DNA of 64,000 bases from Dyadobacter alkalitolerans DSM 23607 (lineage in GTDB: Bacteria; Bacteroidota; Bacteroidia; Cytophagales; Spirosomataceae): contig NZ_AUAS01000001.1 in NCBI RefSeq assembly GCF_000428845.1, positions 496,001 through 560,000 of the forward strand, read 5' to 3'. The notes under the pieces were generated by a model. It ran no database searches and was not told the DNA's origin. It worked only from the letters and a program-made list of their open reading frames with translations. The stretch's first letter is position 1; the number at the start of each line of letters is the position of its first letter. Below, piece by piece: positions 24,540-32,102 of the stretch. A program made the position numbers and the translations under genes.

Positions 24540-26159
24540 TTACCAGAAGTAGGCATATAAGAATACGATAATGCCGATAACAACTGCTGCGCCGATGATA
24601 AAGCTGCGGTGCGGGATGAACATTGCCGTATCGATCGCCAATCCTTTCTTCTCATCAGGCATTACCAAGCCTAAAATCACCATTACCACCACGCAGATCA
24701 GGAATACCAAACCCATACGGTCCAGGAATGGAACTTCTGTCCAGTCCGCAAACGGGAAGTAATTGTTGTGCATGGCCAATGCAATAAGGAAACCGCCTAC
24801 AATGGCGAATAATGCACCTGCGGAGTTGGTACGCTTCCAGAAAAAGCCCATGATAAACGATGCAAAAATACCCGGCGATAACAAGCCCGTCATTTCCTGA
24901 ATAAACTGGAAACCACCTTTTTTATCAATTCCCATATAAGGAGAAACCACGATTGCAAGGATCATAGAAACCACAACAACGATACGTCCGATGCGTACTA
25001 GCGTTTTTTCATCCGAATTTTTGCCAATATAATTTTTGAAAATATCGAGTGTGAAAATCGTTGAAATACTATTTGCTTTACCCGCCAGCGAAGCCACCAC
25101 AGCAGCAGTTAATGCGGCAAACGAAAGCCCTTTCAAACCCGCAGGAAGCAAATTAAGCAACACCGGATAGGCTTTATCTGCATTGATCTGCCCATCTGCA
25201 TCCAGCATTTCTGCCTGGAACATACCTTTACTATAAAGCGCGTAGGCTGCTATACCTGGCAAAACCACGATCACCGGCATTAAAAGTTTTAGAAACGCCG
25301 CGAACAAGATTCCGTTACGGGCTGTCTTCAAATCCGCTCCTAATGCCCGTTGTGTAATGTATTGGTTACAACCCCAGTAGTTCAGGTTTACAATCCACAT
25401 CCCGCCAAGGAGAACCGTCAAACCAGGCAATTGCATATAAAATGGACTTGTTTTAGGGAAAATCATATGGAAATGGTCGTCGTGATTTTCACGCATCATT
25501 TTGATCCCGGTCATTACGCCGTCGATGCCTGCATCACCCGAAACCAGGTTAATCGCCAGATAAGTTGTTGCCAAACCGCCGATCACAAGAAAGAAAACCT
25601 GGATAACGTCTGTAAAACCAATCACTTTCATCCCGCCGATCGTGATAATGATCGCAAAAACGGCGAGCGCGATCATACAAAACTGGAAATCCAATCCGGA
25701 AATACCCGAGACAGCAAGCGCACCCAGATAAAGGATAGAAGTAAGGTTTACAAGAATGTACAACGCCAGCCAGAAAACGGCCATAATTAAGCTCACCGTA
25801 GGATTATAACGCTGGCTCAGGAATTGAGGCATTGTATAAATCTTGTTTTTGAGATAAATGGGCATAAAAAAAACGGCTACAATCACAAGTGTCGCCGCTG
25901 CCATCCATTCATATGTTGAAATACCCAAACCCATCGAGAAGCCGTTTCCGGACATTCCGATGAACTGCTCTGCTGAAATATTGGAAGCAATTAATGAAGC
26001 TCCGATCGCCCACCAGGTCAGCGAGCCTTCCGCCAAAAAGAAATCCTTGGTTGACTCGACTGTTGACCTTTTCCGTTGATAAATCCAATAACCGTAACCG
26101 GAGACGACAATGAAATAAAAGAAGAAAACAATATAATCCAGGCTCTGTAATTGTTGCAT
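24540..26159 (-). CDS. Sodium:solute symporter (SSS family, sugar-type)
   Basis: A 539-residue inner-membrane transporter with about 14 hydrophobic helices, of the sodium/glucose cotransporter type. Family marks: STKDFFLAEGSLTWWAIGAS, NISAEQFIGMSGNGFSMGL near the first discontinuous helix (as in Vibrio vSGLT), and the SSS signature near AALTAAVVASLAGKANSIST, which includes a sodium-site Ser/Thr region. It uses the sodium gradient to import a sugar or similar small solute. No sugar catabolic gene is adjacent, so the substrate is open. It is a single gene sharing a terminator with cyclophilin. Confidence 0.9.
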   Translation of the reverse strand: MQQLQSLDYIVFFFYFIVVSGYGYWIYQRKRSTVESTKDFFLAEGSLTWWAIGASLIASNISAEQFIGMSGNGFSMGLGISTYEWMAAATLVIVAVFFMPIYLKNKIYTMPQFLSQRYNPTVSLIMAVFWLALYILVNLTSILYLGALAVSGISGLDFQFCMIALAVFAIIITIGGMKVIGFTDVIQVFFLVIGGLATTYLAINLVSGDAGIDGVMTGIKMMRENHDDHFHMIFPKTSPFYMQLPGLTVLLGGMWIVNLNYWGCNQYITQRALGADLKTARNGILFAAFLKLLMPVIVVLPGIAAYALYSKGMFQAEMLDADGQINADKAYPVLLNLLPAGLKGLSFAALTAAVVASLAGKANSISTIFTLDIFKNYIGKNSDEKTLVRIGRIVVVVSMILAIVVSPYMGIDKKGGFQFIQEMTGLLSPGIFASFIMGFFWKRTNSAGALFAIVGGFLIALAMHNNYFPFADWTEVPFLDRMGLVFLICVVVMVILGLVMPDEKKGLAIDTAMFIPHRSFIIGAAVVIGIIVFLYAYFW

Positions 26160-26319
26160 TTCAAATAATAAAATAGATGAATGTATGAGGTTGATTGGTT
26201 TAAATCGAAAGGTACATTATTTTCAGAAAATAGTGCAAAATGAAAACAGACATGGGAATAATAGTCCTGTTTTCAAATGCGTTCATAAATATAGTTACAA
26301 GTGTTAAATCGACATGTAT

Positions 26320-27276
26320 TTACTCCGATATTTTCTTTGAATCCTGAAATCGGAGCGGGTTCGTTGGCAGTTTCTTAAACCAGTAAGCGCGTTTTTGGGC
26401 TTCCCCATGCTGATAGGCCTCTTCAAATGATTTCCCGGCCTTCATTTCTCCTATCAACCTCTGCAAACCATCGTCTTCCGAAAGGATAAGCCAATAGGAA
26501 ACTTCCAGCCCGGCCGACATATAAGCAAGCATCACCTGCTTTTGATTTGCATTAAAAAAACCTTTGATCGATGCCATATCCCTGAGCTCCAAAATCTGCT
26601 GCCCGCCGCCTGTGTAGTAGAGCCATTCGTCCATGTAATCGTAATACCGGCCAATTTTATCCGGGTTGTTCACAAACCGCCTGTCGAGCATGAGCGCAAT
26701 GCCTTCGTTGAACCATTGCGGAATTTCCGTTGCAATGGTCCACCAACCCAGTCTTTCAAGCAGTTCCGTATGGCTCATTTCGTGGCTGATCACATCCACA
26801 TTCATTCCCTGCGTATTAAGGATCACAAACGAATTGCCCCAAGGCGTCCCTAAACTGCACCCCGCCCCTTCTGTGCTGCTGCAATATTTCTGATACTCCT
26901 GCGGGTTACTGCAAACGATAATGACCGGATTGGCTTTTTTCCCATCAAAAAAAGAGTCAACCCTAACCTCGGAGCGGTTAATGATGGATTTAATTTTTTT
27001 GTAATAAACCGGTTTAATGTCCGCGCTGTAATAAATAGATCCCTTATCAGACCGGAATCCGGAGAAACGGATTAATTCACAGTAGAAAATCTGGGGATAG
27101 AGGAAGAAAAGACTGGCAATGATGACAACAAATCCAATAAAAAACAGCTTTCCCAGCTTGAAATAAAGGTGCTGGGAAGAGTTGTTGGGGTTCAAGTTGT
27201 GGGTTGAATTGAGATTTGAAAAAGCGAAGAAGATACTCCCCTTGTCACGCTGAGCGGAGTCGAAGCGCGTTACCAA
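26320..27276 (-). CDS. Membrane-anchored zinc metallopeptidase-like protein (HExxH, peptidase MA type), uncertain start
   Basis: A protein of up to 318 residues with one membrane helix (about 43-62) and an external domain containing SHEMSHTELLERLG (His165, Glu166, His169) and WFNEGIA with Glu191, a gluzincin-type zinc site. Similar proteins are unassigned peptidases; activity is inferred. The start is a problem. The frame has no ATG before the helix; the longest version begins at a TTG (27276) inside a chromosomal inverted repeat, so its first ~11 residues (VTRFDSAQRDK) are translated repeat. A later TTG in frame (about codon 28) is possible. The repeat may have replaced the original 5' end. 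It lies downstream of purH on the same strand. Confidence 0.7.
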   Translation of the reverse strand: MVTRFDSAQRDKGSIFFAFSNLNSTHNLNPNNSSQHLYFKLGKLFFIGFVVIIASLFFLYPQIFYCELIRFSGFRSDKGSIYYSADIKPVYYKKIKSIINRSEVRVDSFFDGKKANPVIIVCSNPQEYQKYCSSTEGAGCSLGTPWGNSFVILNTQGMNVDVISHEMSHTELLERLGWWTIATEIPQWFNEGIALMLDRRFVNNPDKIGRYYDYMDEWLYYTGGGQQILELRDMASIKGFFNANQKQVMLAYMSAGLEVSYWLILSEDDGLQRLIGEMKAGKSFEEAYQHGEAQKRAYWFKKLPTNPLRFQDSKKISE

Positions 27277-27311
27277 GGAGTAGCGCCGCTTCGACTCCGC
27301 TCAGCGTGACA
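27243..27311. repeat. 25-bp perfect inverted repeat (REP-like) between purH and the metallopeptidase gene
   Basis: Arms 27243-27267 and 27287-27311 are exact reverse complements over 25 bases, with a 19-base loop. The core (CTTCGACTCCGCTCAGCGTG) is, to my knowledge, a motif seen repeatedly in Bacteroidota genomes. A further 11-base piece, TCAGCGTGACA, recurs at 27340-27350, suggesting remnants of a second copy. The left arm overlaps the longest reading frame of the metallopeptidase gene. The element could act as a terminator for purH or a mobile palindromic unit. Confidence 0.85.
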
Positions 27312-27373
27312 GAGAGGGTTGCAGTTGCACAATGCACATTCAGCGTGACACGGGAAGTAGCTTTCTGGACTAC

Positions 27374-28909
27374 TTAATGCTTAAAGTGCCTCACGCCTGT
27401 CGTAACCATCGCTACGCCATTCGCATTGCAATAATCCGTGGACTCCTTATCCCGAATGGAACCGCCGGGCTGCACAACAGCTGTAATCCCTGCCAAATGT
27501 GCGATTTCAACGCAGTCTGCGAATGGGAAGAATGCGTCTGAGGCCATTACAGCGCCGTTCAGGTCGAAGCCGAATGCATTTGCTTTATCAATTGCCTGGC
27601 GCAATGCGTCTACGCGGGAGGTTTGTCCCGTTCCGCTGGCTAGTAACTGGTTTTCTTTGGCCAGAACGATCGTGTTTGACTTTGTATGCTTGCAAACTTT
27701 CAATGCAAATTCAAGGGCGGTAAGCTCACTTGCTGTTGGTGCTTTTTCGGTAACCGTTGTGAATTGGGACTGAACTTCTGTTGACAGGTCTTTATCCTGC
27801 ACCAAAACGCCATTGAGAATGGTCTTGAACATGATTTGTGGCAAAACAACTGCATTGCGTTTCAGCAGAATCCTGTTCTTTTTAGATTTTAACAACTGCA
27901 ATGCATCTTCGTCATATTCCGGAGCGATCAGAATTTCCATGAACAGCTTGTTAAGCTCCTCAGCCGTAGCCAGATCCACTTTTGTATTGGTAATCACCAC
28001 ACCACCAAACGCCGAAACCGGATCGCAGGCTAATGCATTGTCATAAGCTTCTTTTGCGGTCGATGCAGTGGCAATTCCACAGGCATTGGTGTGCTTAATG
28101 ATGGCAAATGTCGGTCCTGATTCTGCAAATTCATCAATCAGGCTTACACAAGCATCAACATCTACCAAGTTATTATAAGACAGCTCCTTACCATGTAATT
28201 TATCGAAAATCCCTTCCAGATCACCGTAGTAAGTCGCATTCTGGTGTGGGTTTTCGCCGTAACGCAATGTTTGAGACGACAGGCTTGTGAAGTCAAAAAG
28301 CGCCTCGTCTGTTTTTTCTTTATCCGCTGTAAAAAAGCGATTGATCGCTCCGTCATAATGAGAAGAAACCGCAAACGCCTGGCCTGCATAGAAACGACGG
28401 TCTTCGATATCCGTAGCGCCCGCTTTCGCAGTCAGCAATTCGACAACCTCCGCATATTGGCTGCGTGACGAAACGATTAATGTATCCTTAAAATTTTTGG
28501 CCGTTGCGCGAATCAGCGAAATGCCTCCAATGTCGATTTTTTCAATGATATCCTCTTCTCCCGCGCCCGAAGCAACCGTTTCTTCAAAAGGATAAAGATC
28601 CACAACCACCAGATCAATGGCAGGAATGTTGTATTGCTGCGCCTGTGCTACATCGCCAGCGTCATCACGGCGATACAAAATACCGCCCATAATGGCCGGG
28701 TGCAATGTTTTTACGCGTCCTCCAAAAATAGATGGATAACCGGTCAGTTCTTCCGCGGCAGTAACGGGAATGTTCAGGTTTTCAATGAAAGTCTGCGTGC
28801 CTCCGGTGGAATAAAGTTTTACACCTTCGTTGTGCAACAGGCGAACCAATGGTTCAAGTCCGTCCTTATAGTATACAGAAATAAGAGCGGATTGGATTTT
28901 TTTCGACAT
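27374..28909 (-). CDS. purH: Bifunctional AICAR transformylase/IMP cyclohydrolase PurH
   Basis: A 511-residue cytosolic enzyme for the last two steps of de novo purine synthesis, AICAR to FAICAR to IMP. The N-terminal IMP cyclohydrolase domain shows STGGTQTFIENLNIPV and GGRVKTLHPAIMGGILYRRD; the transformylase domain shows LRYGENPHQNA, IKHTNACGIA and the C-terminal TTGVRHFKH. Length is normal. A TATCTTTG -7 box lies 46 bases upstream on the reverse strand. It is followed by the 25-bp inverted repeat. Confidence 0.97.
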   Translation of the reverse strand: MSKKIQSALISVYYKDGLEPLVRLLHNEGVKLYSTGGTQTFIENLNIPVTAAEELTGYPSIFGGRVKTLHPAIMGGILYRRDDAGDVAQAQQYNIPAIDLVVVDLYPFEETVASGAGEEDIIEKIDIGGISLIRATAKNFKDTLIVSSRSQYAEVVELLTAKAGATDIEDRRFYAGQAFAVSSHYDGAINRFFTADKEKTDEALFDFTSLSSQTLRYGENPHQNATYYGDLEGIFDKLHGKELSYNNLVDVDACVSLIDEFAESGPTFAIIKHTNACGIATASTAKEAYDNALACDPVSAFGGVVITNTKVDLATAEELNKLFMEILIAPEYDEDALQLLKSKKNRILLKRNAVVLPQIMFKTILNGVLVQDKDLSTEVQSQFTTVTEKAPTASELTALEFALKVCKHTKSNTIVLAKENQLLASGTGQTSRVDALRQAIDKANAFGFDLNGAVMASDAFFPFADCVEIAHLAGITAVVQPGGSIRDKESTDYCNANGVAMVTTGVRHFKH

Positions 28910-28954
28910 TGTGGGATGTTAGACTAATGATTTCTCTGACTGAAAAATAAACCG

Positions 28955-28962
28955 CAAAGATA
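28955..28962 (-). promoter_or_regulatory. Candidate -7 element of purH
   Basis: On the reverse strand the site reads TATCTTTG, matching TAnnTTTG, 46 bases before the purH start. The nearest upstream TTTG lies 25 bases away, longer than the usual 19-21. Confidence 0.4.
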
Positions 28963-29046
28963 GCCGAAAAAAGTACGAAGTTTGAAGCAAAAACTGCTAA
29001 AATCGAAGAGACAACGAACGAATTAAAGAGACCTAAATCAAAAGCA

Positions 29047-29835
29047 ATGAATCTTGATCTGACTGGAAAAACGGCATTGGTTTGCGGAAGCACGCAGGGA
29101 ATCGGCCTCGCATCGGCCCTTGAACTGGCATTATTGGGCGCTAATGTAACATTGGTCGCGCGGAATGAGGAAAAATTAAGGGAAGCAGTTGACACGCTCG
29201 ATACATCCGCCGGACAACTGCACCGCTACATCTTAGCAGATTTCGCCGATCCTGAAAATGTAAAGGAAGCCATCGAAAATTATCTCCGCCTCGTTCCCGA
29301 CGTCCACATTCTTGTGAACAACACCGGCGGTCCGTCTGGCGGCCCGATCATCGACGCCGATCCGGATCAGTTTCTTAAAACCTTCCAGATGCACGTCATC
29401 AATAACCAGTTCCTGGCGCAGGCTGTTGTTCCATCCATGAAAAGAGCTCATTACGGCCGCATTGTGAACATTATCAGCACATCGGTAAAGCAACCGATCG
29501 TGGGATTAGGCGTTTCCAACACCATCCGCGGCGCGGTAGCAAGCTGGTCAAAGACATTATCGCTGGAATTGGGCCAGTTCGGCATCACTTCCAACAATGT
29601 GCTCCCCGGCTACACCGTCACTTCCCGCCTCGATTCGGTTTTGGAAGTGCGGAGCAAAAATTCAGGTAAGTCAAAAGACGAAGTCGCCCAGGAACTGCAA
29701 TCCAGCATTCCCATCCGCCGTTTCAGCGAAGCCAAAGAAGTGGCAGCAGCAGTCGCCTTCCTATGCAGCCCGGCGGCAGCAAGCATCAGCGGAATCAATC
29801 TGCCGGTTGATGGTGGCAGGACGGAGAGTATGTAG
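29047..29835 (+). CDS. Atypical short-chain dehydrogenase/reductase lacking the YxxxK motif
   Basis: A 262-residue Rossmann-fold protein of the 3-oxoacyl-ACP reductase-like SDR class. The NAD(P) motif is intact (GSTQGIGLASA), as are LVNNTGGP and the Ser region IVNIIST. At residues 155-161, where classical SDRs have Tyr-x-x-x-Lys, this protein reads GVSNTIRG, so both the catalytic Tyr and Lys are absent. A divergent SDR group with a SNxxR pattern is known, and its activity is unclear. The C-terminal INLPVDGGRTESM is standard. It is a single gene, divergent from purH. Confidence 0.88.
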   Translation: MNLDLTGKTALVCGSTQGIGLASALELALLGANVTLVARNEEKLREAVDTLDTSAGQLHRYILADFADPENVKEAIENYLRLVPDVHILVNNTGGPSGGPIIDADPDQFLKTFQMHVINNQFLAQAVVPSMKRAHYGRIVNIISTSVKQPIVGLGVSNTIRGAVASWSKTLSLELGQFGITSNNVLPGYTVTSRLDSVLEVRSKNSGKSKDEVAQELQSSIPIRRFSEAKEVAAAVAFLCSPAAASISGINLPVDGGRTESM

Positions 29836-29907
29836 TATTAATTTTATAAGAAATTAAGTATATCCGGGTTTACTTTGATACATTTGCTTCAAAGTAAACC
29901 CTTTTCT

Positions 29908-30948
29908 ATGCGCCTTTTTACGTGCTGGACAGCATTTGTCTTCCTGTTTACACTTCTCATGTCTTGTTCAAAAGACCATCCTTCCACTCCCGAACAAGGT
30001 TGTCAATTTGCTGGCAAAAGCTATCGATTGGAGCAACTTACTTCCGGTTACGAATCAACTGAAACTTACGAATCACATATTAAGCAGGACAATCACGGGC
30101 GACTTTCCGAATTTTCTGTCTTGCAAATGCGTAATGAGAACCCGGGCAAACAGTTTCCAATAACAGTAAATCAGGAAGAAACCTACGTCTTTAAGTATGA
30201 CTCCGATGGTTTTTTAGTGGAGACCAAAAAGCATGAAATCATAAATCACACGGGCAACATTTCATACAATGACTATGGCCGATTCAAAAAAGGCAGAATT
30301 GAGACCGATGAAACGACGACCTTCACTTACGTAAATAAGCTTGTTGAGTCGTATCAGCGAAAAACTTTAACTGTGGTCAAGGGCGACGAAAATGCTCCGA
30401 AAAATTACGAATACGAGGCTGGCAAAACTTATAAATACAATGCGCAGGGCGTCATTCAGCAAACAATAATAACAAACCGCAATGGTGGAAAATCCATCAC
30501 CACTTTTCAAAACGGCATCAGGGCCACGACTGTTAACCAGGATGGCATGCAAATCGCCAAGTATGACGAAAAAGGAAGAACAGCCAGCTCGGGCAACGTA
30601 GTTATAGCATATGATAACAATGATAATATCATATTGTATCAAACATACATCCAGTCCAATCTTAGCGTCACGGACAAGCGAACCTACGATGATAAGATAA
30701 ATCCGGAATCAATTATTCCGTTTCGCTTCAAAGGAATCCCGGAAGATATGCCATATCTACGGTATACGGAAGGTAAAAATAATCAGGTAAAAAGCACTTA
30801 CTCCTATCCGACTCAGGATGGATATACCAAAAATATAGTGTGGCAATACAATTCGAATGGCTTACCAATAACTTCAACATCAGCCATCGATAAGCCGGGC
30901 AGTATACAAAAACAGGTGACTACATATCGTTACGAAAATTGCAATTAA
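29908..30948 (+). CDS. YD-repeat-like lipoprotein, copy 1
   Basis: A 346-residue lipoprotein (from the ATG at 29908; an in-frame TTG at 29875 precedes it). The signal ends at a Cys in LLMSCSKD. The mature part carries about six strand-turn units of RHS/YD-like type, for example YKYNAQGVIQQT, KYDEKGRTASS, AYDNNDNIILYQ and WQYNSNGLPITS. Such units build beta-sheet wraps; the protein lacks the core and toxin parts of RHS proteins. Its paralogue follows 21 bases downstream, has the same length and a very similar layout. Probably a periplasmic or surface lipoprotein of unknown role. Confidence 0.8.
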   Translation: MRLFTCWTAFVFLFTLLMSCSKDHPSTPEQGCQFAGKSYRLEQLTSGYESTETYESHIKQDNHGRLSEFSVLQMRNENPGKQFPITVNQEETYVFKYDSDGFLVETKKHEIINHTGNISYNDYGRFKKGRIETDETTTFTYVNKLVESYQRKTLTVVKGDENAPKNYEYEAGKTYKYNAQGVIQQTIITNRNGGKSITTFQNGIRATTVNQDGMQIAKYDEKGRTASSGNVVIAYDNNDNIILYQTYIQSNLSVTDKRTYDDKINPESIIPFRFKGIPEDMPYLRYTEGKNNQVKSTYSYPTQDGYTKNIVWQYNSNGLPITSTSAIDKPGSIQKQVTTYRYENCN

Positions 30949-30969
30949 ACCAGACAATCAACTCTCACA

Positions 30970-32010
30970 ATGCGCCTCTATCGATCAACATTTACTTTCC
31001 TTGCCTTTCTGGCTTTGACTTTCTCTTGCAGTACAAAAGACCATGAGGTTCAACCATCTTCAAATTGCCGGTTTACTGGAAAATCGTATACTGCTAAGCA
31101 AAACAGTTACGGCGATACAACCACTTATATGTATGAATCGCATTTGAAACATGATATTGATGGCAAACTGATATCCATAACAGTAGAAAATAATGTCCAA
31201 AACAGCAACCCTGACTTTCCCAGAAAGTCCAGCGATGACGAAACGTTTGCCTTCAAATACAATGCTGATGGTTTTCTGACAGAAATTAAGCGTCATAAGT
31301 TAACGCTTCAACAAGGCGTCTTTTCTTATAATGATTACCCTTTTTACAAAAAGGGCAGTATCGAGATAAACGACGTTACAACATTCATCTATACAGACAA
31401 ATTGGTACAATCATCTTACAATAAAGTAAGCACGGTTGTACAAGGAGATAACTATGCGCCCAAAACATATGTAACCGAGCTGACCAAAAACTATAAATAT
31501 GATCCACAAGGTTTAGTAAAGTCAATAGAACATAAAACCGAAAGTGGACCGGGAGCAACCATACAATTTAAAAATGGCGTTCAGGTTTTTGCAGATACCG
31601 AGAACACGAAGTATGACGCAAAGGGCAGGATTATTAAGGATTCGTATGGTGATTCTGAGTTCGTTGCGGAATATGATGCTAACGACAATCTTACATTTGC
31701 AGAAAGTCATTACCAGTCAAAACTGGTTTATTCAGAAAGGCGATTATTTGATAACAAAAAAAATCCGGAACTCCTGATTCCTCGCCGTTACAAAGGAATT
31801 CCCGATGATGTTAACGTTTTTCTTGCGTCAAGTGAGAAAAATAACATTGTCAAAAAAACATTGACCTATCCTAATCGTGATCCGTATATCGAAAATACAG
31901 AGTGGCAATATTTTCCGAATGGCCTTCCGGAAACATCAACGTTTAAAGTATACCAACCAGGAAACGAAATAACCCAAATCACGAAATACAATTACGAAGA
32001 CTGCGATTAA
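30970..32010 (+). CDS. YD-repeat-like lipoprotein, copy 2
   Basis: A 346-residue lipoprotein with lipid site at Cys in TFSCSTKD. Layout mirrors copy 1: FKYNADGFLTEIKRHK, a QGVFSYNDYPFYKKGSIE segment (copy 1 has NDYGRFKKGRIE), YKYDPQGLVKS, KYDAKGRIIKDS, EYDANDNLTFAES and WQYFPNGLPETS. The order of the units and the C-terminal YNYEDCD (copy 1: YRYENCN) match, so the pair is a tandem duplication with considerable divergence. Function unknown. The two genes form one transcription unit by spacing. Confidence 0.8.
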   Translation: MRLYRSTFTFLAFLALTFSCSTKDHEVQPSSNCRFTGKSYTAKQNSYGDTTTYMYESHLKHDIDGKLISITVENNVQNSNPDFPRKSSDDETFAFKYNADGFLTEIKRHKLTLQQGVFSYNDYPFYKKGSIEINDVTTFIYTDKLVQSSYNKVSTVVQGDNYAPKTYVTELTKNYKYDPQGLVKSIEHKTESGPGATIQFKNGVQVFADTENTKYDAKGRIIKDSYGDSEFVAEYDANDNLTFAESHYQSKLVYSERRLFDNKKNPELLIPRRYKGIPDDVNVFLASSEKNNIVKKTLTYPNRDPYIENTEWQYFPNGLPETSTFKVYQPGNEITQITKYNYEDCD

Positions 32011-32102
32011 TACCATCATTAAATAATTAAATAATAGCCAGGAAAATTTGTTTTATTTGACTTAACTTAGGTGGGAACGCTGGGTGCGGCCGATTTAAGT
32101 CT

